64,000 bases of DNA from Acetobacter sp. (lineage in GTDB: Bacteria > Pseudomonadota > Alphaproteobacteria > Acetobacterales > Acetobacteraceae), in the NCBI RefSeq assembly GCF_022483985.1, contig NZ_JAKVME010000003.1, positions 333,001 through 397,000 on the forward strand, read 5' to 3'. The notes beneath the pieces were generated by a model. The model worked only from the letters and a program-made list of their open reading frames with translations. It was not told the DNA's origin and did not search any database. How positions within the stretch are numbered: position 1 is the stretch's first letter; every line of letters starts with the position of its first letter. The translations under genes and the position numbers were made by a program. Positions 9,189 through 17,468 of this stretch are shown piece by piece.

Positions 9189-10481
9189 ATGACCACGTTT
9201 GCCGACCTGCAGCTTGCCGAACCCTTGTTGCGGGCTCTTACCGAAGAAGGCTATTCGGAGCCAACGCCCATTCAGGCGCAGTCCATTCCCTACCTTCTGG
9301 CCGGGCGTGATCTGCTTGGCCTCGCGCAGACCGGAACGGGCAAGACGGCGGCTTTCGCACTGCCTATTCTCCAGCATCTTCTGACGCATCGTCATGCCGC
9401 TCCGCCGAAGGGCGCCCGCGTTCTGGTGCTGGCGCCGACGCGTGAGCTGGCTTCTCAGATTGATGAGAGCTTCAAGTCCTACGCTCGTCACATGAAGCTG
9501 ACCCATACCGTGATTTTCGGTGGTGTCGGTCAGGGACGTCAGGTCGAGGCGATGCGGCGTGGCGTTGACGTGCTGGTGGCGGCTCCGGGGCGTCTGCTCG
9601 ATCTGATGGGTCAGGGATTCATCGACCTGCGTGATCTGGAAATTCTGGTTCTGGATGAAGCTGACCGGATGCTGGATATGGGCTTTGTCCGCGATATCAA
9701 GCGGATTGTCGCTACCCTGCCGCGTGATCGCCAGACGCTGCTGTTCTCCGCCACCATGCCGCACAGCATCACGGAACTGGCTGGCAGTCTCCTGCGCGAT
9801 CCCGCAAAGGTCGAGGTGACGCCTCCATCTAGCACGGTGGACCGTATCCGGCAGGTGGTGATGTTCGTCGAGCCTGATCAGAAAAAGGATGCGCTCCTTC
9901 TTCTTCTGGAATCGCCAAAGGTGGTTCGCAGCGTTGTCTTCACGCTGATGAAGCATGAAGCAAACAAGGTTGCGGAGTTCCTGAATAAGAACGGTATCAC
10001 AGCTGAGGCCATTCACGGCAACAAGTCTCAGGGCGCTCGTGAACGGGCAATGAGCGGTTTCCGTTCAGGAGCGGTAAAAGTGCTGGTGGCGACGGATATC
10101 GCGGCACGCGGCATTGACGTGGATGAGGTTTCTCACGTCTTCAATTATGATCTCCCGAACATTCCGGAAAGCTACGTGCATCGTATCGGTCGTACCGCAC
10201 GTGCCGGACGTGAAGGCTGGGCCATATCCTTCTGTGACCCTGAACAGCGGGCCTGGCTGAAAGATATTGAACGTACGATCGGCAAGAGTGTGCCGGTTGT
10301 TCGCGATCATCCCTATCACTCCGATGCGGCCGAGCATTCGACGCAGCGTCCGCCCGTCCTTGGTGGAGGTCGCGGACGCGGTGGCGGCCAGAATCGCGGT
10401 GGTCCAAGCCGCAGCGGCAACGGGGGAGGTGGCGGAGCCGGCGGCAATCGTCGCCCCCGGGGAACCCGTCGGGTCGCCTGA
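9189..10481 (+). CDS. rhlE: DEAD-box RNA helicase RhlE-like
   Basis: A 430-residue ATP-dependent RNA helicase. Motifs in order are the Q motif (EPTPIQAQSIP), AQTGTGKTAAF, PTRELASQI, DEAD within LVLDEADRMLDMGF, SATMP, ATDIAARGIDV and HRIGRTARAG. The last 60 or so residues form a Gly/Arg/Asn-rich basic tail (GRGRGGGQNRGG) typical of RhlE, likely for RNA binding. It would act in ribosome assembly or mRNA turnover. It stands alone after a long leader and is followed by a strong terminator. Confidence 0.93.
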   Translation: MTTFADLQLAEPLLRALTEEGYSEPTPIQAQSIPYLLAGRDLLGLAQTGTGKTAAFALPILQHLLTHRHAAPPKGARVLVLAPTRELASQIDESFKSYARHMKLTHTVIFGGVGQGRQVEAMRRGVDVLVAAPGRLLDLMGQGFIDLRDLEILVLDEADRMLDMGFVRDIKRIVATLPRDRQTLLFSATMPHSITELAGSLLRDPAKVEVTPPSSTVDRIRQVVMFVEPDQKKDALLLLLESPKVVRSVVFTLMKHEANKVAEFLNKNGITAEAIHGNKSQGARERAMSGFRSGAVKVLVATDIAARGIDVDEVSHVFNYDLPNIPESYVHRIGRTARAGREGWAISFCDPEQRAWLKDIERTIGKSVPVVRDHPYHSDAAEHSTQRPPVLGGGRGRGGGQNRGGPSRSGNGGGGGAGGNRRPRGTRRVA

Positions 10482-10570
10482 TCAACAACGAACTGCTCTG
10501 GTTTCAGGATCTGTAGCGCGTTGCTACCGGATTTCTGAATACGGGGGCTGGCGATGCGCGTAACTGTCTG

Positions 10571-10607
10571 AGCCCCTGAGTCCTTACAGACTCAGGGGCT
10601 TTTTTTT
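10571..10607 (+). terminator. Rho-independent terminator after rhlE
   Basis: A perfect 10-bp stem AGCCCCTGAG / CTCAGGGGCT with a 10-nt loop is followed directly by seven T residues. Confidence 0.9.
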
Positions 10608-10760
10608 GTGGCGTTGATCGTTTTTGCCCCGACAATGCAATGGTCGGACAAAGGTTTCTGTCGTCTTTTGAAGCGGCGCATCGTTTTGTTCCGGAGCAGG
10701 TTCCGGGTTAAGGAAAGCCTGATAAAGACTGTTGGTTTTGTAAGATAGTGTAACGAGGTC

Positions 10761-11237
10761 ATGAGCAAGGCAACCCCGGCCAGCGCCTTCCTGAAGCGTA
10801 GCGGCATTCCGTTCGAAATGCTTCAGTATGAGTATGACTCTTCAGTCAGCAGGCTGGGTGTGCATGCGGCGGCGGCGGTCAATGAGCCTGCCGAACGGGT
10901 TTTCAAGACACTGATGGCGGAAGTGGATGGAAAGCCGGTCTGCGCGGTTATTCCGGTTGCACAGGAATTAAGCCTGAAAAAACTGGCGGCCGTCTGTGGC
11001 GGTAAAGCTGCAAAAATCATGAAACCTGCTGATGCGGAACGTATCACCGGCTACAAGGTTGGTGGAATCAGCCCTTTTGGTGGACGCCGGACGGTGCCGA
11101 CTTTTCTGGCACATGAAGCGTCAGGTCTGCCCTATATTCTTATGAATGGTGGTGGACGTGGCTTGCAGGTCAGATTGGCTGTCGAGGATGCGCTTGTCGC
11201 GATGCAGGGACAACTCGCTGATCTTGTGGCTCCTTAG
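10761..11237 (+). CDS. ybaK: Cys-tRNA(Pro)/Cys-tRNA(Cys) deacylase YbaK
   Basis: A 158-residue YbaK/ProX-domain protein that hydrolyses mischarged Cys-tRNA(Pro). The family signature GGISPFGGRR is at about residues 110-119, with the substrate-binding lysine in the VFKTLMAEVDG segment near residue 48. Length matches stand-alone YbaK. It has its own promoter region after the rhlE terminator and no operon partner. Confidence 0.92.
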   Translation: MSKATPASAFLKRSGIPFEMLQYEYDSSVSRLGVHAAAAVNEPAERVFKTLMAEVDGKPVCAVIPVAQELSLKKLAAVCGGKAAKIMKPADAERITGYKVGGISPFGGRRTVPTFLAHEASGLPYILMNGGGRGLQVRLAVEDALVAMQGQLADLVAP

Positions 11238-11606
11238 GGATGGTGGCATGTCGATGTGTCTTTATGAACATCATCTTTTTGTAGTAATATATTGATATTT
11301 TCACATTATAATCTGAGAGGTGTCCATTAGAGCGGCAAAAATGACATGCTGATCAACGCTGGAAAAGCGCAAAAAGCTGGATTTCCGCCTCTCGACCGAT
11401 TATTGCTCGCTGGGGCAGGACAGGAAAACCGGTTCCGGTTTGTTTCGACGAAACTGTTTTATATGCATGGATTTTTATAAAACCCATGCATATCCTCCGT
11501 CAGATTTTCCTGTGACGAACAGTCCCATTATGCAGGGCCACAGTCGGTCATCTGTTTCACCAAATGACCAAATAAATACATGCTGCTCAGATCAAAAAAA
11601 TTTTGT
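11238..11606. other. Intergenic region between convergent ybaK and hmp
   Basis: These 369 bp contain no convincing gene. The stretch is AT-rich in places (around 11270-11310 and 11550-11606). The run of A residues at 11595-11602 lies just past the hmp stop and, on the minus strand, supplies a T-tract that could serve as a weak hmp terminator. No repeat or operator was recognised. Confidence 0.4.
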
Positions 11607-12821
11607 TTACACAGCAGAGAGCAGCTCTGCGTCAGCGGCTGAGCCAAAGAATTCGTAACGGATATTGGCAGCCGGAACGTCCGCTGTTTTCAGTATGTCC
11701 ACCATGTCGCGCATGAAGGCGTCCGGACCACAGAGGCGATAGATTGCGTCGGGGTCAATCTGTGTTGTCAGCCAGTCTTTTGTAATGCGGCCTGCATGAT
11801 ACCGTAAGCCAGACTCGTCGACAGTGTTGGCAGGAAGGCCGGTGCTGAAGAAGATATCCGCCTGCAACACACCTGAACCAGCCAGCTTCTGAATGTCGGC
11901 ACCAAAGGCGCTGGTTTCAGCGGCGTGGGCACCGTGAATGAAACGGATATTCTTTTTCTCGTCAGCGGACAGGGTGTCGACCGCAGAGATGAAAGGCGTC
12001 AGGCCGATACCTGCGCTGAGAAAGACGGTTTTCTGTTCAGTGGCAGAATCATAGACAAAATCACCGGCGGGAGCGGAGACCTGCAATTCCGTTCCCTCAT
12101 GCACAGCATCGTGGAACCATGAAGAGACGACGCCACCGTCCTCTTTGCGCACGCTGATCCGATAATGATCGGAGGACGGTGCTGAGGAGATGCTGTAGTT
12201 GCGCCGCTGGGAGCCGTGCTCCGGAATCTCCAGTCTGAAACTCAGATACTGTCCCGGAAGATGCTTCATCACCGGTTTGCCGTCAGTCGGCACCAGTACG
12301 AACGAGCGGACGAGGCTGTTTTCCTGAACCACGGAGCGGACCCGGAAAGAGCGCCAGCCAATCCAGCCGCCGGGGGCTGCTTCGTGCTCGTCATAGATCT
12401 GTTTTTCACGACCGATCAGCACATCGGCGAGAAACCAGTAAGCCTTGGCCCATGCCTCCATGATCTCCGGCGTCGCCGCGTCGCCGAGTACGTGCTCGAT
12501 GGCTCCCAGCAGCGCCTTGCCGACAAACGGATAATGCTCGGGCAGGATATTCAGCCCGACATGCTTCTGTGTGATGCGTTCGACCATGCCGCCGAGATTG
12601 CCGAGCGTGTCGATGTTGCGGGCATAGGCCAGCACGGCGAGGGCTAGCGCTTTGGGCTGCTCACCGTCTTTCTGGTGCGACATGTTGAACAGGTCACGGA
12701 TTTCGGGAGCCGCCAGCAGCCGCTTGTACATCTCCTGCGTGATATCCAGCCCATGCGCTTCGAGCGCCGGGACGCAGGCTTTGACGATGGAACGGGTTTT
12801 GTCGTCGAGAGGAGCGGTCAT
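11607..12821 (-). CDS. hmp: Flavohemoglobin Hmp, nitric oxide dioxygenase
   Basis: A 404-residue protein with a globin domain (1-140), an FAD-binding domain (about 150-260) and an NAD-binding domain. Globin residues are visible: Tyr32 (B10), Gln55 (E7) and proximal His87 in ITQKHVGL. The FAD motif RRNYSISSAPS and the NAD motif LSAGIGLTPFISAV are intact. It converts NO and O2 to nitrate with NAD(P)H in the cytoplasm. It is divergent from nsrR across a 120-bp region with two NsrR-like operators, so NO-inducible expression is expected. Confidence 0.97.
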   Translation of the reverse strand: MTAPLDDKTRSIVKACVPALEAHGLDITQEMYKRLLAAPEIRDLFNMSHQKDGEQPKALALAVLAYARNIDTLGNLGGMVERITQKHVGLNILPEHYPFVGKALLGAIEHVLGDAATPEIMEAWAKAYWFLADVLIGREKQIYDEHEAAPGGWIGWRSFRVRSVVQENSLVRSFVLVPTDGKPVMKHLPGQYLSFRLEIPEHGSQRRNYSISSAPSSDHYRISVRKEDGGVVSSWFHDAVHEGTELQVSAPAGDFVYDSATEQKTVFLSAGIGLTPFISAVDTLSADEKKNIRFIHGAHAAETSAFGADIQKLAGSGVLQADIFFSTGLPANTVDESGLRYHAGRITKDWLTTQIDPDAIYRLCGPDAFMRDMVDILKTADVPAANIRYEFFGSAADAELLSAV

Positions 12822-12835
12822 GAAACATATCCATT

Positions 12836-12858
12836 AAGGTAACTGAGTCGGTAACCTT
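12836..12858. promoter_or_regulatory. NsrR-like operator 1 (hmp-proximal)
   Basis: A 23-bp imperfect palindrome of form AAGGT-N13-ACCTT, with 9 of 11 half-site positions complementary. It matches the 11-1-11 geometry of NsrR sites (AAG..T..CTT ends). It begins 15 bp upstream of the hmp start codon. Confidence 0.7.
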
Positions 12859-12876
12859 TATAGGCGCGCAGGCTTT

Positions 12877-12899
12877 AAGGTGTCAAATTGGGTTACCTT
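12877..12899. promoter_or_regulatory. NsrR-like operator 2 (nsrR-proximal)
   Basis: A second 23-bp AAGGT-N13-ACCTT palindrome whose centre is 41 bp from that of operator 1. It lies 42 bp upstream of the nsrR ATG, suggesting that NsrR represses both divergent genes. Confidence 0.7.
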
Positions 12900-12941
12900 A
12901 AATGGCTGACAAAGACGTTCCGGCTGGTTTATTGTCAGGAG

Positions 12942-13376
12942 ATGCGTCTTACCCAACATTCCGACTATGCCCTGCGCGCCCTGATCTTTCTGGCGGCCAA
13001 CCCTGACCGGCTGTCATCCATTCGGGAAATCGCCGAGCGTTACGGTCTTTCGGAAAATTATATGGTCAAGATCATCCATCGCCTTGGGCAGGGTGGGTTT
13101 ATCGAGACGATCAGAGGCCGCAACGGCGGTCTGCGACTGGGACGTCCGGCGGACAGCATCCGGATTGGCGATGTCATTCGTTTTACGGAGGATGACTGCG
13201 CTCTGGTTGCCTGCATGCACCCATCGGGGGAGCAGAATGGCGTACCCTGCCTGCTCATGCCTGACTGCACGTTACGTCATACGCTCGATGACGCGCTTGG
13301 AGCGTTTTTTGCCGTGCTGGATAACCGGACTCTCGCGGACATGGTCGGTCAGGGAGAGAGGCGAAAACTCACGTAG
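12942..13376 (+). CDS. nsrR: Nitric oxide-sensing repressor NsrR (Rrf2 family)
   Basis: A 144-residue Rrf2-family winged-helix regulator starting MRLTQHSDYALRAL, the standard Rrf2 N-terminus. The ATG at 12942 is preferred over an in-frame TTG at 12888 that lies inside an operator. Iron-sulfur ligand cysteines are Cys91, Cys103 and Cys109, with an extra Cys86. The GGLRLGRPADSIRIGDVIR wing matches NsrR rather than IscR. The [Fe-S] cluster reacts with NO and releases DNA. The divergent hmp gene is the expected target. Confidence 0.93.
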   Translation: MRLTQHSDYALRALIFLAANPDRLSSIREIAERYGLSENYMVKIIHRLGQGGFIETIRGRNGGLRLGRPADSIRIGDVIRFTEDDCALVACMHPSGEQNGVPCLLMPDCTLRHTLDDALGAFFAVLDNRTLADMVGQGERRKLT

Positions 13377-13486
13377 CCGGTGTGCGCTGCTTCGTAATGC
13401 CATATCAGTTGCGGCCTTACCGATAATATCAGGATTCTTTCTGCCTGATTTTTTTGTCTGGAGAGGATTTGCGGAGTGCTGCCTCG

Positions 13487-13517
13487 ACCCCCGCCAAAGG
13501 CGTGTCTTTGGAAGCAG
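13487..13517. repeat. REP-like palindromic element, copy 2
   Basis: The core CCCCGCCAAAGGC-N4-CTTTGGAAGC is shared with copies at 1989-2018 and 34276-34308. Downstream, TTATCAAAAGTTGGGTC resembles TTATCAATAAATCGGGG after copy 3, so the element extends beyond the hairpin. Confidence 0.6.
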
Positions 13518-13642
13518 CCTGTTATCAAAAGTTGGGTCGAAGGGGAGTTGCGGTCCCTTGCGGGTGGGGGCAAAGCACCCACAAAGGCATTCTACTGGAC
13601 CGCTGGCGTGAGAAGGGACGACAACTTCGGCAGAATCTCTAT

Positions 13643-13657
13643 TGATATAGTATAACA
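13643..13657. promoter_or_regulatory. Zur-like operator upstream of znuA
   Basis: TGATATAGTATAACA is identical at 13 of 15 positions to TGTTATAATATAACA upstream of the TonB receptor, and resembles the alphaproteobacterial Zur box (TGTTATA-N-TATAACA). It ends 21 bp before the znuA ATG, where a bound repressor would block the promoter. Confidence 0.65.
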
Positions 13658-13678
13658 TTGCCTTTAGGGGTTTCTGCC

Positions 13679-14557
13679 ATGCGCGTTCCCCTGCCTTCCG
13701 CCGCCATTCTCGCGATGTGTTTCGGCGTTTTGTTCTCTGGCGTTCTGTCTGTCTCTCAGGCCAGCGCGGAGAGTGAGGATGTGACGCGCATTGTGGCTGC
13801 GGAAAATGTCTGGGGCGATATCGCCGCCCAGATCGGTGGCCCGAAGGTCGTTGTGGACAGTATTCTCAGTTCGCCCGACATTGATCCGCATCTGTTCGAG
13901 CCGTCTCCGGCGACGGCGCGCGAGGTGGAAAAGGCCGATCTGGTCATCCTGAACGGGGCGGGGTTTGATCCCTGGATGGACCGGATGGCGCATTCCAAGT
14001 CCACGATCCGGGTCGCGCCGCTTGCAGACTGGCAGGATGGCGGAAACCCGCACTTCTGGTTCGATCCGGTCGTGGTCGATCGCGTCGCCCGGGACATCGC
14101 CCGTCAGCTTCGGCTGGATACCGGTTCATCGGGAGGTCTGGCGTCTTTTGAAAGTGACCTTGCCCGCCTGCAGACACGCATCGTTCGTCTGGGGCAGCGT
14201 GTACGCGGGATTCCGATCGCCGCGACCGAGCCTCTGCCCGGCCGTCTGACGGATGAACTGGGGCTGGTTATGAAAAACAGCGCCTTCCAGCTCGCCGTGA
14301 TGAACGATGTCGAGCCGGGGCCAGCCGTTGTCGCGCAGTTCGAGAATGATCTGAAAAGCGGCCGGATCAGGCTGCTGATCTATAATCGCCAGACAGTGAC
14401 GCCCTCTGCCTCGCGTCTGCTGGAAGTCGCCAGAAAGGCGGGCGTTCCGTGCATGGCCCTGACCGAGACATTGCCACCGGGATTGCACTGGCAGGACTGG
14501 ATGACGCAGATTCTCGATGAACTGGAACGTCATCTTCTGAAATCCGACCAGCACTGA
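13679..14557 (+). CDS. znuA: Zinc ABC transporter substrate-binding protein ZnuA-like
   Basis: A 292-residue cluster A-I metal-binding protein with a signal peptide (residues about 1-31, cleaved near SQASA). Metal-ligand motifs are DPHLFEP in the N-lobe and GNPHFWFDP near the linker. The His/Asp-rich loop seen in many ZnuA proteins is absent, so manganese specificity could not be excluded from the protein alone. The Zur-like operator argues for zinc. The ATG at 13679 is preferred to a TTG at 13658 because it begins a normal signal peptide. The stop shares a base with the znuC ATG. Confidence 0.88.
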   Translation: MRVPLPSAAILAMCFGVLFSGVLSVSQASAESEDVTRIVAAENVWGDIAAQIGGPKVVVDSILSSPDIDPHLFEPSPATAREVEKADLVILNGAGFDPWMDRMAHSKSTIRVAPLADWQDGGNPHFWFDPVVVDRVARDIARQLRLDTGSSGGLASFESDLARLQTRIVRLGQRVRGIPIAATEPLPGRLTDELGLVMKNSAFQLAVMNDVEPGPAVVAQFENDLKSGRIRLLIYNRQTVTPSASRLLEVARKAGVPCMALTETLPPGLHWQDWMTQILDELERHLLKSDQH

Positions 14558-15324
14558 TGCGGGCGGAGGCGATCATCTGCGAGGATGTAACCGTAATACG
14601 GAACGGGAAATCCGTGCTGTCCAGCCTCTCCCTGTCCATTCCCGCCGGGCAGTTCGTCGGCCTGTTTGGGCCGAACGGCGCGGGCAAGACCACCTTTCTG
14701 CGAGCCCTGATGGGGCTGCTGCCGCTTCAGCAGGGACGGATCAGCGTGCTGGGGAAGCCGCCCGGCGCAGATATGAGCGATATCGGTTATATGCCGCAGA
14801 ACCGGAGCGCCAACGGCGCGTCGCTCACAGGGTGGGATCTGCTGGCGTCCGGTATGTCCGGAAATCGGTGGGGGCTGCCGTGGCTCTCCCGTGCCGACAG
14901 AATGATCATTCAGGAAGCACTGGAAAGCGTGGACGCCGGCGATCTCGCCGCACGGCGGCTTGGGGAGCTTTCCGGCGGCGAGAGACAGCGTCTTCTGATC
15001 GCGCAGGCGCTGATCGGTTCTCCGCGACTGCTGCTGCTCGATGAACCGCTGGCCAGCCTTGATCCGGTGCGGATGCGTGACATTGCCGAACGTCTGGGCG
15101 CGTTTGTGAGGCAGAGGGGCATGACCGTGCTCTGTTCCGCGCATGACATCAACGCCCTGATGGGGGTCATGGACTCGGTGATATATGTCGCTCGCGGCCA
15201 TGCCCGGCTGGGACGCGTGGATGAGGTGATGACCACGGAGGCGCTTTCCGCGCTCTACGGCGCACCGGTTGAAGTCTGCCGCACGCCGTCGGGTCGTCTG
15301 CTGGTCAGCGCGGACGCTTTGTGA
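14557..15324 (+). CDS. znuC: Zinc ABC transporter ATP-binding protein ZnuC-like
   Basis: A 255-residue ABC ATPase. Walker A is GPNGAGKTT, the signature is LSGGERQRLLIAQAL, Walker B is LLLLDEPLASLD, and the H-loop is in CSAHDINAL. It energises metal uptake with the adjacent permease. The ATG overlaps the znuA stop (TGATG). Confidence 0.93.
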   Translation: MRAEAIICEDVTVIRNGKSVLSSLSLSIPAGQFVGLFGPNGAGKTTFLRALMGLLPLQQGRISVLGKPPGADMSDIGYMPQNRSANGASLTGWDLLASGMSGNRWGLPWLSRADRMIIQEALESVDAGDLAARRLGELSGGERQRLLIAQALIGSPRLLLLDEPLASLDPVRMRDIAERLGAFVRQRGMTVLCSAHDINALMGVMDSVIYVARGHARLGRVDEVMTTEALSALYGAPVEVCRTPSGRLLVSADAL

Positions 15325-15357
15325 TGACCGTTTCTCAGACCATGACCGGTCGTTCCG

Positions 15358-16155
15358 ATGCTTGACTACGATTTCATGCGGATGGCGTTCGCCGCTTCTG
15401 TCTTCGTGGCGCTGCTGGCAGGGCCGGTCGGATGGTTTCTCGTCCTGCGTCGTCAGAGCTTCGCCGGGCATGCGCTGGCGCATATTGCCTTTGCGGGCGC
15501 GGCGGGTGCGGCGCTTGTGGGCTGGTCCCCATTGGTCGGGCTGTTCGGGTCCTCCATTCTGGCGGGTGGCGCGATGGGCCTGCCGGACCAGAAGGCCGCC
15601 GGACGGGACGTCGCCATCGGTCTCGTGCTGTCACTGGCCATGGGGTGTGGTGTACTGTTCCTGCATCTGATGACACGGTCCGCTTCCGTGGCGAACGCCC
15701 TGCTGTTCGGCAATGTGCTCGGGGTGAGTCCTCAGACGCTGGGCTCTCTGGCGGTTTTCACTCTGGCGGGTCTTGCCGGGTTGGCCGTCCTGTCGCGTCC
15801 GCTTCTGTTCGCCAGTCTGCAACCGGAACTGGCTGAAGCACGCGGTGTGCGGGTGCGGATGGTGTCCATCCTTTTCCTGATGCTGGTGGGCGCGGCGACA
15901 GCCGAGGCGGCGCAGATCACCGGCGTTCTGCTCGTTTTCACCCTGATGGTGGGGCCTGGCGCGACGGCGCATCGGCTCGGTCTCTCGCCGTGGGCCGGTC
16001 TCGTCTGCGCGACGTTGCTGGCGGTTGCCGAGGCGTGGGGCGGGTTGATGCTGTCATGGTGGACGGATGCGCCGGTTTCCTTCTGGATCGCCGTGCTCAG
16101 CACGCTGGCTTTTCTTCTCGCGGGCCTGATGTCTGCCGGACGGCGTAAGGTCTGA
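15358..16155 (+). CDS. znuB: Zinc ABC transporter permease ZnuB-like
   Basis: A 265-residue, largely hydrophobic ABC-3 family permease with about eight TM segments. It starts MLDYDFMRMAFAAS and has the family-typical RRQSFAGHALAHIAFAGAAG near residue 32. It completes the znuACB operon, with a 33-bp gap after znuC. The order substrate-binder, ATPase, permease is common for this family. Confidence 0.93.
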   Translation: MLDYDFMRMAFAASVFVALLAGPVGWFLVLRRQSFAGHALAHIAFAGAAGAALVGWSPLVGLFGSSILAGGAMGLPDQKAAGRDVAIGLVLSLAMGCGVLFLHLMTRSASVANALLFGNVLGVSPQTLGSLAVFTLAGLAGLAVLSRPLLFASLQPELAEARGVRVRMVSILFLMLVGAATAEAAQITGVLLVFTLMVGPGATAHRLGLSPWAGLVCATLLAVAEAWGGLMLSWWTDAPVSFWIAVLSTLAFLLAGLMSAGRRKV

Positions 16156-16266
16156 AATCTTTCGTCACGCTGACGCATGACGCCCTTTAGCCAGCGTGCC
16201 TTGCACAGGCAGTGGAAAATTGGGACAAGCGACATGATGGATCGGGTTGTTCAGAAGGAACGGCGA

Positions 16267-16626
16267 ATGCGCGGAACCCTGTGGCGTATGTGGAGCGCGG
16301 CGGCGCTTGTTGGCGGGATGCTGTCGGGGTTGCCTGCTGTCGCTCTGGCGCAGGATGCTCCTGATGATGACAAGTCGTCCGCGCCTGACATGCATGCTCT
16401 GGCCTCGCGCTTCAACGCGACCCGGGTGAAGAAGGATTACAGCTACATTCACCGTCCCCCCGGTGACAAGGTTGTGGAACAGCCCGACATCGACCGTCTG
16501 ATGTTCTGGACCAAGGATGGTCAGCCGGATGGTTACGCCCAGAGACGCGGTGACAGCGTGATCTATTATAATCCCGGTGGTCAGGCCGTGCGCGTCCAGC
16601 GGCTCGCGCCCGGTGAAGGCGACTGA
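16267..16626 (+). CDS. Secreted hypothetical protein
   Basis: A 119-residue protein of unknown function. Residues 1-29 form a signal peptide (basic start, hydrophobic core, AVALAQ cleavage site). The mature part is hydrophilic, with DDDKSS near its start and a YYNPGGQAVRV end. The ATG at 16267 is chosen for the AAGGA ribosome-binding site eight bases upstream and the signal peptide; in-frame starts exist at 16177 and 16234. It lies between znuB and the hydroxylase gene. Confidence 0.65.
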   Translation: MRGTLWRMWSAAALVGGMLSGLPAVALAQDAPDDDKSSAPDMHALASRFNATRVKKDYSYIHRPPGDKVVEQPDIDRLMFWTKDGQPDGYAQRRGDSVIYYNPGGQAVRVQRLAPGEGD

Positions 16627-16734
16627 ACCGGCTTCCGACTGGCGGGAGTTTTCCGGGTGGCGCATGTCCGGCTCCTGATCTGATACTGCTCCGGCGCGGA
16701 CAGAGCGGCGAACCCCATCAAACGGATATGAGTG

Positions 16735-17424
16735 ATGCTTCTGCATATTCCCCAGGTTCTGACAGCCGAAGAGCTGGCGCAGTGCCGCGCCGTCATGGAC
16801 ACGGCAGACTGGAAAGACGGCAAGGTGACGGCGGGGCAGCAGTCGGCCAAGGCGAAAAACAACCTGCAACTGCCGCTCAACCATCCTGAGCATCGTGCGC
16901 TGGCTGATCTTGTACTGCGGGCGCTGGGGCGTAATCCGCTGTTCAACAGTGCGGTCATTCCATTGCGTGTCGTGCCGCCTCTGTTCAATCGCTATGATCC
17001 GGGCATGGAGTTCCGCGCGCATGTGGACAACGCCGTGCGGCCTATTCCCGGCTCGGGTGGGCTGCGTATCCGCACGGATGTATCCTCGACCCTGTTCCTC
17101 AATGATCCGGAGGATTACGAGGGTGGCGAACTGATCATCTACGACGAATCCGGTACAAGGGAGGTCAAACTCCCTGCCGGTGACATGATCGTTTACGACA
17201 CGACGGTTCTGCATTCGGTTGAGCCGGTGACGGAAGGGACGCGGCTGGCCTCGTTTTTCTGGACTCAGTCCATGGTGCGGGATGAAAGCCAGCGGCGTAT
17301 CCTGTTTACCCTCGATCAGCAGATCATGGATTTGCGCGCCCGGCTGGAGGATGACGATCCGGCCGTTCTCGGTCTGGTCAATGTGTATCACAACCTCATG
17401 CGACAATGGTGTGACGTGATGTAG
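16735..17424 (+). CDS. PKHD-type Fe(II)/2-oxoglutarate hydroxylase (PiuC/YbiX family)
   Basis: A 229-residue prolyl-4-hydroxylase-like dioxygenase. The iron facial triad is visible as HVDNA (HxD) near residue 97 and LHSVEPV (His) near residue 158, with the 2-oxoglutarate Arg in GTRLASFFW. The C-terminal LFTLDQQIMDLRAR is typical of PiuC/YbiX, usually next to TonB siderophore receptors and iron-regulated. Here no receptor is adjacent and no clear Fur box was seen. Substrate unknown. An in-frame GTG lies one codon upstream. Confidence 0.88.
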   Translation: MLLHIPQVLTAEELAQCRAVMDTADWKDGKVTAGQQSAKAKNNLQLPLNHPEHRALADLVLRALGRNPLFNSAVIPLRVVPPLFNRYDPGMEFRAHVDNAVRPIPGSGGLRIRTDVSSTLFLNDPEDYEGGELIIYDESGTREVKLPAGDMIVYDTTVLHSVEPVTEGTRLASFFWTQSMVRDESQRRILFTLDQQIMDLRARLEDDDPAVLGLVNVYHNLMRQWCDVM

Positions 17425-17468
17425 CCCTGCGGGATCAGGGACTTTTCTTTTGGTGCGTGAGTGAGGTG

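Larger units (their letters stand above)
13377..13678. other. nsrR-znuA intergenic region
   Basis: These 302 bp hold no gene. They contain REP-like copy 2 (13487-13517) and its conserved flanks, and near the right end the Zur-like operator and the znu promoter. Confidence 0.5.
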
